Assembly: GCA_038210595.1 (NCBI GenBank)
Contig: JBBQWN010000021.1
Coordinates: forward strand, 1-36,686
Origin: Glacieibacterium sp038210595
Lineage (GTDB): Bacteria; Pseudomonadota; Alphaproteobacteria; Sphingomonadales; Sphingomonadaceae
Direction of reading: 5' to 3'
DNA length: 36,686 bases
Shown here piece after piece: positions 10,621-19,570 of the stretch (positions are counted from its first letter, which is position 1; the number at the start of each line of letters is the position of its first letter). Under the pieces are notes generated by a model that had not been told where the DNA came from, searched no databases, and saw only the letters and a program-made list of their open reading frames with translations. The position numbers and the translations under genes were made by a program.

Positions 10621-11625
10621 ATGGCCGACCTGCCCAGCGTGACCATCGTGATCGAATGGGAAAACGCCATCGATACCCAGGATGTATGGGCCCAGCGCGC
10701 GGTCGCGGCGCTGGCGGACGAGCTGGCGGCGGCGGCGCCCCGGATGCCGGACCTGCCGCACGTCACCTATCTCTATGATCAGGATGCGGCCGATCCGGCA
10801 GCGATTCGCAGCACGATCGCCGCCGCCGCGCCCCGCCTGGCCGAGATTGCCGATGTGGAAATCGTGCCGACCGCGGGGCTCAGCTATTATCAGCTCAAGA
10901 ACTTCGGCGTGGCGCGCGCTCGCACCGATCTGTCGGTCATCCTCGACAGCGATGCAGCGCCCCAGCCGGGCTGGCTCGAAGCCATGCTGGCGCCCTTCGC
11001 TGATCCCGACATCATGGCGGTCGGGGGGATCACCGTGCTCGGGTTCGAGGATTTGCTGTCGCGGACGATGGCGCTGACCTGGATCTTTGGTTTGCACGAG
11101 GAGCGCGCGTCGACGGCCCGCAAGCACGGCATCTATGCCAACAACCTGGCGGTCAGGACAACTTTCCTGCGCAGCCACCCGTTCCCGGACCTGACGGCTT
11201 TCAAGAAGCAGTGCGTTTTCTGGTTGAGGAGCATATCGGCGCAGGGCTTCGGCTATGTCCGGATCGCGGATGCCGTGACGGTCCATGCACCCCATCCCGG
11301 CTATCGTTTCGTCGCGTGGCGCGCGTGGGTCACCGGGCTCGACCGTGATTTTCAGGCCTTTCACGTTGTCAGCCGCTCCCGCCTAGCACGCCTGGCCTAC
11401 GCCGGACGCGTCTTCGCCGGCCGGCTCGCGCGGTCGTGGTGGCGGCTCGTCCGCAAGCGGCGCAGCGTCGGCCTGCCGGCGTGGCAGGTTCCGGCAGCGA
11501 TGATCATCGCGCTTGGCTTTGTCGGGACCGCGTTCGTGGCCCAGTTGTTCAGCATCGTCAGCCGCCAGCACGAGGAGTTGCCGGCTAGCCACGGCAGCCG
11601 GCTAGCGACCGCCTCTCCCGCCTGA
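10621..11625 (+). CDS. Family 2 glycosyltransferase with C-terminal membrane helix
   Basis: 334 residues. GT-A fold: the N-terminal strand SVTIVIEWENA stands in place of the usual VSVIIP, then LSYYQLKNFGVARARTDLSVIL leads to the metal-binding DSD at residues 109-111, in ILDSDAAPQPGWLEAM. The C-terminus has a hydrophobic helix (AAMIIALGFVGTAFVAQLF), so the protein is probably held on the cytoplasmic face of the inner membrane. Donor and acceptor are unknown; a surface glycan or glycolipid is likely. It is divergent from tolB and converges with the next gene, overlapping it by 24 bases. It is the only plus-strand gene inside the Tol-Pal region. Confidence 0.8.
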   Translation: MADLPSVTIVIEWENAIDTQDVWAQRAVAALADELAAAAPRMPDLPHVTYLYDQDAADPAAIRSTIAAAAPRLAEIADVEIVPTAGLSYYQLKNFGVARARTDLSVILDSDAAPQPGWLEAMLAPFADPDIMAVGGITVLGFEDLLSRTMALTWIFGLHEERASTARKHGIYANNLAVRTTFLRSHPFPDLTAFKKQCVFWLRSISAQGFGYVRIADAVTVHAPHPGYRFVAWRAWVTGLDRDFQAFHVVSRSRLARLAYAGRVFAGRLARSWWRLVRKRRSVGLPAWQVPAAMIIALGFVGTAFVAQLFSIVSRQHEELPASHGSRLATASPA

Positions 11626-12513
11626 GCCCAAAACGATGACGCCGCGCGCGATCAAGCGGGCGAATGTCGAGGCCCCGAACTCCTTAACCAAGAGCCCAGT
11701 CTCATGAGCCGCGCCTCGCCATTTGCCTGATCGGGTGATCGACCACAGACGCCGCACGATATCGCGCGACAAGCCGTCACGGGCCGACCGTTCGCTCAGC
11801 ATTTCGGGATGCTGCCGGCACATGGCGATCGTCGCGGCCATGTATCCGCTGCCCGATGCCGTGATGCCGTCGGGCAGGTCGTGCTTGATCCAAAGGATGC
11901 GGTCGGTAGCGGCGCAGCGTCCGGTCTTCGCCAGCCGGGCGAGTAACTCCATGTCCTGGCGGACGCGCAGTGTCTCGTTGAAGCCGCCGGTCCGCAGCGC
12001 GATCGCGCGCCGCACCGTCATCCCCGAGGCCGACATGCGCAGGCGCCGGCTCTTCGTGGTGCGGTCGAACAGTGCGGCGAGGAACACCTCGCTGTTGTCG
12101 ATCACCGGATTGACCCGCGCTCGCAGAGTTCCGCCGTTCTTGGCGGGATTGGTGACCCGGTAGCTGTCGAGGAGGACGTCGAGGTCCGGCTGCTGATCGA
12201 AGAGCCCGGTAACGGTCGACAACTTGTCCGGCAGAAATTCGTCGTCGCTGTCGAGGAACGCGACCAGCGGCGCGGTCGCGGCGGCGAGGCCGCGATTGCG
12301 GGCGGCATTGGCTCCGCGGTTCGTGGGCTGCCGTAGCAGGCGGACCCGGGAATCGTCGATCGCGGCGATCAGCTCGGCGCTGCCGTCGCGCGACGCGTCA
12401 TCGACGACGATCAGTTCGAAATCGGCCAAGTCCTGCCGCAGCACGCTGTCGACCGCGCGCATCACCACGGCGCTGCGATTATAGACCGGAACGACGACTG
12501 CTATGCGCGCCAA
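11602..12513 (-). CDS. Family 2 glycosyltransferase, co-directional with tolQRA
   Basis: 303 residues. Classic GT2 N-terminus IAVVVPVYNRSAVVMRA, then ELIVVDDASRDGS and the metal-binding DSD at 88-90, in VAFLDSDDEFLPDKL. The start is TTG 12513, chosen because GGAGGG lies about six bases upstream and it gives the expected MARIAVVVP start. No membrane helix is seen. It begins 16 bases after the tolA stop, so it is probably transcribed with ybgC-tolQ-tolR-tolA. Its 3' end overlaps the convergent plus-strand glycosyltransferase (11602-11625). The acceptor is unknown. Confidence 0.83.
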   Translation of the reverse strand: MARIAVVVPVYNRSAVVMRAVDSVLRQDLADFELIVVDDASRDGSAELIAAIDDSRVRLLRQPTNRGANAARNRGLAAATAPLVAFLDSDDEFLPDKLSTVTGLFDQQPDLDVLLDSYRVTNPAKNGGTLRARVNPVIDNSEVFLAALFDRTTKSRRLRMSASGMTVRRAIALRTGGFNETLRVRQDMELLARLAKTGRCAATDRILWIKHDLPDGITASGSGYMAATIAMCRQHPEMLSERSARDGLSRDIVRRLWSITRSGKWRGAAHETGLLVKEFGASTFARLIARGVIVLGSGGRGGR

Positions 12514-12529
12514 CCCGCCCTCCGGCTCG

Positions 12530-13341
12530 TCACGTCAACTCGCTCGGGTCGAAGTTCAGCTCGAACAACTTCCACGCTTCGAACTGGTCGGCGGGCAGCT
12601 TCAACGGCGCGCATCGCAACACCGCCCGCACTGCAGTGTCGGCGAAGGCCTTGGCATAACCGGCGTTGCCCGGTGTACGGCCGGTCTGGCCGAGCACCTG
12701 CGGCTGACCGATAACGCTGCCGTCCTTGGCCAGCTGGATCGACAGTACAACGGTCATCTTCTTCACGTCGGCGCCGCCGATCGGGGGGTTCCAGCACGGC
12801 GCGATCTGGGCCCGGATCGCCGCCGCCAGGCTGGCGGTGGCGCGCGCGTCGAGCTTCGCCGATTTCGGGACCGACAGCGCGATCGACTTCGCGAAGTCGG
12901 AGGGATCACGCACTTTTTTCGGGGCCTTGGGCAGCGCCTTGTCGATCAGGTTGCTCAGTTCGGCCGTGTCGAGGCGTTCTGGTTTGGGCTCAGTTTTGAC
13001 CGGCTTCTCGGGTTTGGGCTTGGCGGCGGGTTTCGGTTTCTCCGGCACCGGCTTCTCGACTGGCTTGGGCTCGGGCAGGGGCACCGCCTCGGGCGCGGGG
13101 GCAGGCGGCTCGGGCTTCAGCACCTCGGGTGTCGGCGCGGGTGCCGCCGTTTCCTGCGGCGCGGCGGCCTTGGACGGCTGCGGGCGTTCAGTTACCCGTG
13201 TTTCGGGCGCGACGTCGACCAGTTCGACCGGCACTGCCTCCTCCAGCATCGGCGGGTCCTTCAGCATCGACCAGCCCAGCGACAGCGCCGCGAACAGCAG
13301 GATGTGCGCCAGCCCCGCCCCGGCGAGCGCCTGCCGCTCGG

Positions 13342-13345
<4 letters not shown>
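12530..13345 (-). CDS. tolA: TolA, inner-membrane/periplasm-spanning Tol-Pal protein
   Basis: 271 residues. One membrane helix (about 10-27) is followed by a Pro/Lys/Glu/Ala-rich spacer (about 50-150, with repeated PKP, EKP and PEP units). The C-terminal TonB/TolA-like domain contains APCWNPPIGG and a late Cys (LRCAPLKLP). TolA couples the proton-driven TolQR motor to TolB-Pal at the outer membrane. The ATG overlaps the tolR stop by four bases (13342-13345), so translation is coupled. It is shorter than the roughly 420-residue E. coli protein, as is common in alphaproteobacteria. Confidence 0.9.
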
Positions 13346-13770
<425 letters not shown>

Positions 13771-13771
13771 G

Positions 13772-14467
13772 TCAGCGCTCCTCCATGCCGTCGAGTTGGC
13801 GCGACAGCAGCCCGTGGAACTCCTCTGCGAAAGACGACAGCCGCGCCTCCAGACGCCCGGTGCCGTGCAGCAGCCGGTTGTAGCCGATCACCGCGGGGAT
13901 GGCGGCGAACAGGCCGATGGCGGTGGCGAACAGCGCCTCCGCAATGCCTGGGGCGACGACAGCGAGCGTCGTGTTCTGCGATGCCGCGATGCCGGTGAAG
14001 CTGCGCATAATTCCCCACACCGTGCCGAACAGTCCGACGAACGGCGCCACCGCGCCGATGGTCGCCAGCACGTTCAGGCGGTCGCCGAGATCCTCGATCT
14101 CGCGGGCGATGGCGACGCCCAGAATCGAGGTCAGCCGGGCGCGCACGCCCTCGCGGTCGATGCGGCCCTTGGCGAGGCTGCGCCGCCATTCGTTCATGCC
14201 CGCGACGAACAGCTTGGCGGATGGATGGTTCGCCTTGGCGGCGGGCTCGTACAGGCTGTCGAGGCTCTCGGCCTTCCAGAACCAGTCCTCGAACGCCTTG
14301 GCCTGGGCGTTGATCGCGCGCAGCCGGCGCGAGCGTTCGAGGATGATTGCCCACGACCAGACGCTGGCGGCGAGCAGGCCAAGCATCACCAGCTTGACGA
14401 CGATGTCGGCCTGCAGGAACAGCGCCCACGGGCTGAGGTCGGTGGCGAGCTTGGCGACGGGTTGCAT
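13772..14467 (-). CDS. tolQ: TolQ, MotA/TolQ/ExbB proton channel subunit
   Basis: 231 residues with three membrane segments: about 23-45, then two near 135-155 and 170-190 in IGAVAPFVGLFGTVWGIM and ALFATAIGLFAAIPAVIGYN, the family's conserved channel helices. With TolR it converts proton flow into movement of TolA. The start is ATG 14467, which shares one base with the ybgC stop (TGATG); a TTG just before it is less likely. Confidence 0.96.
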   Translation of the reverse strand: MQPVAKLATDLSPWALFLQADIVVKLVMLGLLAASVWSWAIILERSRRLRAINAQAKAFEDWFWKAESLDSLYEPAAKANHPSAKLFVAGMNEWRRSLAKGRIDREGVRARLTSILGVAIAREIEDLGDRLNVLATIGAVAPFVGLFGTVWGIMRSFTGIAASQNTTLAVVAPGIAEALFATAIGLFAAIPAVIGYNRLLHGTGRLEARLSSFAEEFHGLLSRQLDGMEER

Positions 14468-14925
14468 CAAATCTCCGCTGTGTCGGCGTCACGCCGCATC
14501 GTCTCGAACCGGGCCGACCATTCCGCCGGTTGCCGCTGGGGCCGCCCCGTGCGGTCGAGCCAGGCGGCGGTAACGGTCGCCTCGGTCAACAGTTCATCGC
14601 CGCGCCAGACTTGCTGGGAACTTAACGTGGCGGCGGCGCGGACCCGGACGACGCGACTGCGCACCTCCAGTTGATCGCCAAGCCGGGCGGGGCGGCGATA
14701 GGCGATCTGCAGGTCGGCGACCGCGTAATAGCCGTTGCCTCCGGTCATCACTTCCAGCTGGTCGATGCCGGCAAGCGCCAGCATGTCCGACCGCGCGCGC
14801 TCCATATAACGCAGGTAATTGGCGTGATAGACGACGCCGGTCAGGTCCGTGTCCTCGAAATAGACGCGCACCGGAAAGCGGTGGACACCGTTCTCGAAAC
14901 GGCCGGAGGCGGGCAGCGGCGGCAT
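14467..14925 (-). CDS. ybgC: Tol-Pal-associated acyl-CoA thioesterase YbgC
   Basis: 152 residues, hot-dog fold. RVYFEDTDLTGVVYHANYL is the 4-hydroxybenzoyl-CoA thioesterase-type active site, with catalytic Asp27 (equivalent to Asp18 of E. coli YbgC). It hydrolyses acyl-CoA or acyl-ACP thioesters and heads tol-pal operons in many proteobacteria, as here. The frame extends upstream, but ATG 14925 gives the correct N-terminus. The operon promoter should lie in 14926-14989. Confidence 0.93.
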   Translation of the reverse strand: MPPLPASGRFENGVHRFPVRVYFEDTDLTGVVYHANYLRYMERARSDMLALAGIDQLEVMTGGNGYYAVADLQIAYRRPARLGDQLEVRSRVVRVRAAATLSSQQVWRGDELLTEATVTAAWLDRTGRPQRQPAEWSARFETMRRDADTAEI

Positions 14926-14989
14926 CACCCGACGCTCTAGGGGAGCCGCGAGGCAGGGGGAAGGGCTCGCCGTTCGCCCTGCCGCAGGC

Positions 14990-16114
14990 TCAGTCCGGCA
15001 GGCCGATACCGAGCCGGCCAAGCGTGGAGTCGAGCGTCCAGCGAACACCCTCCGGCGGATAGGCCAGTGCGGCACTGCCGCCGAGTTCGCGAGGCAGGAT
15101 GGCGGTGATCAGTTGCGAGCCGAAGCCGCGTCGCTGCGGTTCCTGCACGACCGGGCCGCCCGCTTCCTGCCAGACCAGCTGGAACAGGGCTGCGTCGCCG
15201 GGTGCCACCGTCCAATGCATCGACACGGTGCCGGCATCGCTGCTCAGCGCACCGTATTTGAGAGCGTTGGTGGCCAGTTCATGCAGCGCCATCGAGAGCG
15301 CCAGCGCGGCGCGCGCGTTGAGTTCGATTTCGGGCCCAACCCAGGTGACGCGGGTGCCGGTACCGGCGACGGCATGGATGGCGGTCGCGACGACTGCCCC
15401 GATCGGCGCCGCTTGCCAGTCGGCGCGGCTGAGCAGGTCGTGCGCATCGGCCATCGCCACCAGCCGGTCGCTGATCGCGCGGCGCGCGTCGGCGGTGCCC
15501 TCGATGCCACGCAGCGACTGCATGATGATCGACTGGACCACCGCCAGCGTGTTGCGGCTGCGATGGCGCAGTTCCTCGACAAGCATACGGCGATGCCGCT
15601 CATCGGCCGCCTGGCGCTGGACCGCGCGTCGCAGCTCGAGCTGCACCATGACCTGACGCGCCAGCGCGGCCAGGGCGTCCGCCTGGTCGGTGCTCAGCTG
15701 GCGCGGCTGCCGGTCGAGCACGCAAAGGGTGCCCAGTGCGTGACCTTCCGGCGTCACCAGGGGCGCGCCGGCATAGAAGCGCAGCCCCGGTTCGCCGGTG
15801 ACCAGAGGGTTGTCGGCAAAGCGCGGATCGGCGGCGGTGTCGGGCACCGCGAACAGGCCGGTCTGTTCGATAGCGCTGGCGCAGAAGGCGATCTCGCGCG
15901 GGGTTTCGCTGAGGTCGACGCCAAGCGCCGCCTTGAACCACTGACGCCGATCGTCGATCAGACTGATCAGCGCCATTGGCGTGCCGCAGATCTGCGACGC
16001 GATCCGCACGATATCGTCGAACCCCGGCTCGGCGGGCGTATCGAGCACGGCGTAGGTCTCTAGCGCGGCGAGCCGCTGCGCCTCTCCCTCGGGTTCAAGA
16101 TCGCGCACGTTCAC
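14990..16114 (-). CDS. GAF domain-containing HWE-family sensor histidine kinase
   Basis: About 374 residues if GTG 16114 is the start. A GAF domain occupies about residues 20-165 (TPMALISLIDDRRQWFKAAL, GLRFYAGAPLVTPEGHALGT, LCVLD). The HWE/HisKA_2 phosphoacceptor box is EELRHRSRNTLAVVQSI with His184, and the ATP-binding N-box is LHELATNALKYGAL near 277-290, ending with GFGSQLI. No membrane helix or receiver is seen, so it is a soluble cytoplasmic sensor, often linked to light or general-stress signalling in alphaproteobacteria. The start is uncertain: no ribosome site is visible, and the frame stays open into the divergent efflux gene, including ATG 16288. Confidence 0.85.
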   Translation of the reverse strand: MNVRDLEPEGEAQRLAALETYAVLDTPAEPGFDDIVRIASQICGTPMALISLIDDRRQWFKAALGVDLSETPREIAFCASAIEQTGLFAVPDTAADPRFADNPLVTGEPGLRFYAGAPLVTPEGHALGTLCVLDRQPRQLSTDQADALAALARQVMVQLELRRAVQRQAADERHRRMLVEELRHRSRNTLAVVQSIIMQSLRGIEGTADARRAISDRLVAMADAHDLLSRADWQAAPIGAVVATAIHAVAGTGTRVTWVGPEIELNARAALALSMALHELATNALKYGALSSDAGTVSMHWTVAPGDAALFQLVWQEAGGPVVQEPQRRGFGSQLITAILPRELGGSAALAYPPEGVRWTLDSTLGRLGIGLPD

Positions 16115-16178
16115 ATCGGCGACGTAGCCGCGTGCCGGCAGGCTGGCAATCTTCGACGTTTGCGCCCAATTTCCGGCT

Positions 16179-17651
16179 ATGGCCGACAGCGCGCACCCGT
16201 CTGGCGATCGCCCGCGGGTCGCTGTCGAAGCCGGCCGTGCCCGGGTCCAGCGGCTGACGTTGGCGGCGACGATCCTCGGCTCCAGCATGGCGTTCATCGA
16301 CGGGTCGGTGGTCAACGTCGCCCTGCCTGCAATCGCGCGCGCGCTGCGCGCCGACGCAGCGATGACCGGGTGGATCGTCAACGCCTATCTGTTGTTGCTC
16401 GGCAGCTTGGTGCTGGCCGGCGGGTCGCTCGCCGACCGCTATGGCCGCAAGCGCATCTTCGTATCCGGCGTGCTGCTGTTCACGGTGGCGTCCGTTGCCT
16501 GCGGGCTGTCGTCCTCGGCGTGGTGGCTGATCGCTGCGCGCGCGGCGCAGGGGGCCGGCGCGGCATTGCTGACGCCCGCCAGCCTGGCGCTGCTCGGTGC
16601 CGCCTATCCGGCCGCAGCGCGCGGCAAGGCGATCGGGGCCTGGGCGGGCTTCGGGGCGCTGACTATGGCGGCGGGGCCGGTGCTGGGCGGCTGGCTGGTC
16701 GATGCTGTGTCGTGGCGGGCGATCTTTCTGATCAACCTGCCGCTCGCCGCCGGTGCGTTGCTGCTCGTGCGCGCCGCGGAGGAAAGCCGGGATCCGGAGA
16801 CGCATCCGCTCGACTGGGGCGGCGTCGCGACCGTCGTCGCCGGGCTGGCGGCGATCACCTGGGCGCTGGGCGCGGCTCCGAAGCTCGGCTGGCTCGGCTG
16901 GCCGGGGGCCGGGTTTGCGCTCGGTCTGACGCTGCTCGGGGCCTTTATCGCGATCGAAGCGCAGCGCGGCGAACGCGCGATGATGCCGTTGACGCTGTTC
17001 CGGGTGCGCGCCTTCGCGGCCACCAACACGCTGACGCTGCTGCTGTATTTCGCGCTTGGCGGGGTCTTTTACTTCCTGCCGTTCGGGCTGATCCGCCTCG
17101 GCGGCTATTCGGCGACGCAGGCGGGCGCAGCCCTGCTGCCGTTTGCGCTGGTGATGGGCTTGGGCTCGCCGGTCGCCGGTGCGCTCGCCGACCGCTGGGG
17201 CGCGCGGGCGTCGCTGGGGTTCGGGCCGCTGATCGCCGCAGCAGGACTTGCGTGGCTGGCCAGCGTCGACTTTTCCGGAAGTTTCTGGACAAGCGTCCTG
17301 CCGCCGTTGTTGGCGCTTGCCGTCGGCATGACGGTGACCGTCGCGCCACTGACCGCGACGGTGATGAGCGCGATCGGCGACGAGCATGCCGGTACGGCAT
17401 CCGGGATCAACAACGCCGTGGCGCGTATCGCGGGGCTGCTCGCGGTGGCGCTGCTGGGAGCGCTGTTCGCGGCCGCGTTCGCCGGGGCCGGGGGGCGCGA
17501 CTTGGACGCGGCCATGGCGGGGCGCGACGGGGGTGCCGGTGCCGCCGCCTTCGCGCAGGCACTGCGGCATGTCTTGCTGGTTGCCGCCGCCTGCGCCGCG
17601 GCGGGCGGTGTCATCGCGGCTACGATGCTGCGGGGTCCGCCCGCTCGCTAA
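16179..17651 (+). CDS. DHA2-family (EmrB/QacA-like) MFS drug efflux transporter
   Basis: 490 residues with about 14 predicted membrane helices. After a 25-residue cytoplasmic N-terminus comes FIDGSVVNVALPAIA, with the conserved Asp41 of DHA2 pumps. MFS motif A is GGSLADRYGRKRIF at about 81-94, and motif C-like AAGPVLGGWLVD follows in helix 5. Such proteins export cationic dyes, antiseptics or metabolites in exchange for protons at the inner membrane; the substrate cannot be told. It diverges from the histidine kinase with about 64 bases between the chosen starts. Its 3' end overlaps the convergent ceramidase-family gene by 32 bases. Confidence 0.9.
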   Translation: MADSAHPSGDRPRVAVEAGRARVQRLTLAATILGSSMAFIDGSVVNVALPAIARALRADAAMTGWIVNAYLLLLGSLVLAGGSLADRYGRKRIFVSGVLLFTVASVACGLSSSAWWLIAARAAQGAGAALLTPASLALLGAAYPAAARGKAIGAWAGFGALTMAAGPVLGGWLVDAVSWRAIFLINLPLAAGALLLVRAAEESRDPETHPLDWGGVATVVAGLAAITWALGAAPKLGWLGWPGAGFALGLTLLGAFIAIEAQRGERAMMPLTLFRVRAFAATNTLTLLLYFALGGVFYFLPFGLIRLGGYSATQAGAALLPFALVMGLGSPVAGALADRWGARASLGFGPLIAAAGLAWLASVDFSGSFWTSVLPPLLALAVGMTVTVAPLTATVMSAIGDEHAGTASGINNAVARIAGLLAVALLGALFAAAFAGAGGRDLDAAMAGRDGGAGAAAFAQALRHVLLVAAACAAAGGVIAATMLRGPPAR

Positions 17652-18393
17652 GGAAATAGGCGTAGCTGCAGCCGACCGCGACGGCGCCCAGCAGGTGCCA
17701 GGCGGCATGCCCCTGGACCAGACTGTGCGGCGCGCACAGCCGCCCGGTGTTGTCGAGGATCCAGATGCCGAAGGCGACCGCATTGGCCGCGAAGCCGAGC
17801 GCGAACCAGCGCGCGCGAACACCGGGCCGCAGCGGCCTCGCAAAGCCGATCTCGACGATGATCGCCGCGATCAGCACGACCGCAAACAGCCAGCGGCGGC
17901 TTTCCGGTGCGGCCCAGAGAATGCCGATCAACAACGCCGACAGGCCGAGATACAGGATGACCGTTGGCCGCCGCTGCAGGCCGCGCCAGCGCTTCAGGGC
18001 ATAGGTGAGGTTGAAACCGCCGAGCAGATACATGCCGACGACATCGGCAAACTGCCCCCACAGCGTCAGCGTGGCGTGGAGCAGGACGCTGCCTACGCCG
18101 ATGACAACCGCGGTGAAGCCGAACCAGCGGGCGGCCGGTCCCTTGAACGCGGTTCCAGGGACGCGTCGTGCGCCGAGCATGATCCAGCTGCCGACCGCGA
18201 CGAAGCCGAATGACGACCAGCTGTTCGCCGGCTGGAGCAGCAGGTCGCCGGTGCGCGGAAACTCGCAGAAGCAGCGCGTGCCAAGGCAGGTGGCGGGCGC
18301 ATAGCGCGCCCAGTCCGGGCCGAGCAAAACAAGCAGCGTGAAGGTCGCGGCGACCCACAGGATCGTCAGCCCGACGGTACCGAACACGCGCAT
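17620..18393 (-). CDS. Ceramidase-family (alkaline ceramidase-like) integral membrane protein
   Basis: 257 residues, about seven membrane helices. The N-terminus has CEFPRTGDLLLQPANSWSSF, then GVGSVLLHATLTLWGQFADV and late GHAAWHLLGAVAVG. Together these give the Ser, the His/Asp pair and the HxxxH site that bind zinc in the alkaline ceramidase/CREST superfamily. That family cleaves or remodels amide-linked lipids; bacterial members are little studied. Sphingomonads make glycosphingolipids, so ceramide is a plausible substrate, by inference. ATG 18393 directly abuts an 18-bp hairpin whose 3' arm holds the only Shine-Dalgarno (GGGGGAG), so translation may depend on melting it. It overlaps the MFS gene's 3' end. 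Confidence 0.78.
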   Translation of the reverse strand: MRVFGTVGLTILWVAATFTLLVLLGPDWARYAPATCLGTRCFCEFPRTGDLLLQPANSWSSFGFVAVGSWIMLGARRVPGTAFKGPAARWFGFTAVVIGVGSVLLHATLTLWGQFADVVGMYLLGGFNLTYALKRWRGLQRRPTVILYLGLSALLIGILWAAPESRRWLFAVVLIAAIIVEIGFARPLRPGVRARWFALGFAANAVAFGIWILDNTGRLCAPHSLVQGHAAWHLLGAVAVGCSYAYFLSERADPAAS

Positions 18394-18435
18394 GCCGTCA
18401 CTCCCCCGCCCGAGTGTGGGCGGGGGAGTGACGGC
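18394..18435 (-). terminator. Perfect 18-bp hairpin between rplS and the ceramidase-family gene
   Basis: Arms at 18394-18411 and 18418-18435 are perfectly complementary with a six-base loop. The stem lies 18 bases after the rplS stop and ends right against the next ATG (18393). There is no T-run. It probably closes the ffh-rplS transcript, protects its 3' end, or both. It also buries the downstream Shine-Dalgarno. Its C-rich/G-rich core resembles the hairpin at 35454-35475. Confidence 0.65.
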
Positions 18436-18453
18436 GTGCAATGCCGTTGGTGG

Positions 18454-18840
18454 TTAGGCCTGGGCAGCCTTGTCGGGGCGCGGATCGCGCTTTTCGACGA
18501 TGCGGGCCGACTTGCCGCTGCGGCCGCGCAGATAATACAGCTTGGCGCGGCGCACGATGCCGCGGCGAACGACCTCGATGCTGTCGATGTTCGGCGAATA
18601 CAGCGGGAACACCCGCTCGACGCCCTCGCCAAAGCTGATCTTGCGGACCGTGAAGTTGCTGCCCATGCCCTTGTTCGAGCGGGCGATGCAGACGCCCTCG
18701 TAATTCTGGACGCGGGTGCGCTCGCCCTCGACGACGCGGACGCCGACGCGCAGCGTGTCGCCGGCGCGGAACTGCGGCACCGACTTGGTCTCGTTGAACT
18801 TGGCGATGTTTTCCGCCTCGATCGTCTGGATGAGATTCAT
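18454..18840 (-). CDS. rplS: 50S ribosomal protein L19
   Basis: 128 residues, standard L19. It begins MNLIQTIEAENIAKFNETK, has the SH3-like core FRAGDTLRVGVRVVEGERTR and FTVRKISFGEGVERVFPLYS, and the usual KLYYLRGRSGKSARI near the end. L19 sits at the 30S-50S interface. The start at 18840 is one base beyond the trmD stop. It is the last gene of the operon, followed by the 18-bp hairpin. Confidence 0.98.
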   Translation of the reverse strand: MNLIQTIEAENIAKFNETKSVPQFRAGDTLRVGVRVVEGERTRVQNYEGVCIARSNKGMGSNFTVRKISFGEGVERVFPLYSPNIDSIEVVRRGIVRRAKLYYLRGRSGKSARIVEKRDPRPDKAAQA

Positions 18841-18841
18841 C

Positions 18842-19570
18842 TCATTCGCCTTCTTCTCGTCGCGCGCCAGAGGGCGACTGGACCCGAGCGCTGGAGTAGC
18901 GCTCCCACAGGTCCGGCCGCCTTAGCCGTGTGTCCGCTTCCGATCTTGCCTGTCGCCAGGCCGCGATCTTCGCGTGATCCCCCGATCGCAACACCTCGGG
19001 GATCGCCCGGCCTTCCCATTCGGGGGGCCGGGTATAATGCGGATGTTCGAGGAGCCCGGTTTCGAAGCTCTCGTCCACGCCGCTTGAGGGCGCGCCCATT
19101 ACACCGGGCAACAGCCGCACGCAAGCATCGAGCAGCACCAGCGCCGCCGGCTCGCCGCCCGACAGGACGAAGTCGCCGATGCTGACCTCCTCGATGGAGC
19201 GGCCCGCGAACAGGCGCTCGTCGAAGCCCTCGAAGCGGCCGCACAGGATGGTGACGCCCGGGCCGGCGGCAAGCTCGCGCACGCGGGCCTGGGTGAGTGG
19301 CCGGCCGCGCGGCGTCATCGCCAGCACTGGCGTGCCGTCCGCGGTGGCATCCAGCGCCGCCGCGACGACGTCCGCCCTCAGGACCATCCCAGGTCCGCCC
19401 CCCGCGGGCGTGTCGTCGACCGAGCGGTGCTTGTCGGTGGCGAAGTCGCGGATATTGGCGGTGCGCAGGCTCCACGAACCCTCGGCCAGCGCTCGCCCCG
19501 CCAGGCTGACGCCCAGCGGCCCGGGGAACATCTCGGGGTAGAGGGTGAGGATTGTGGCGGACCAGGTCAT
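18842..19570 (-). CDS. trmD: tRNA (guanine-N1-)-methyltransferase TrmD
   Basis: 242 residues, SPOUT fold. It methylates G37 of tRNAs with SAM, preventing frameshifts. Family motifs are clear: ILTLYPEMFPGPLGVSLAGR, PAGGGPGMVLRADV, the knot-forming CGRFEGFDERL and SIGDFVLSGGEPAALVLLDA. The interdomain catalytic Asp lies near ESFETGLLEHPHYTRPP. The ATG at 19570 follows the rimM stop directly, with no gap. The C-terminal tail after about residue 225 is short and charged. Confidence 0.97.
   Translation of the reverse strand: MTWSATILTLYPEMFPGPLGVSLAGRALAEGSWSLRTANIRDFATDKHRSVDDTPAGGGPGMVLRADVVAAALDATADGTPVLAMTPRGRPLTQARVRELAAGPGVTILCGRFEGFDERLFAGRSIEEVSIGDFVLSGGEPAALVLLDACVRLLPGVMGAPSSGVDESFETGLLEHPHYTRPPEWEGRAIPEVLRSGDHAKIAAWRQARSEADTRLRRPDLWERYSSARVQSPSGARREEGE

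Noticed and set aside
12900..13200. Repetitive Pro/Lys-rich stretch as a possible DNA repeat element
   Set aside because: It is the coding sequence of the normal TolA periplasmic spacer.
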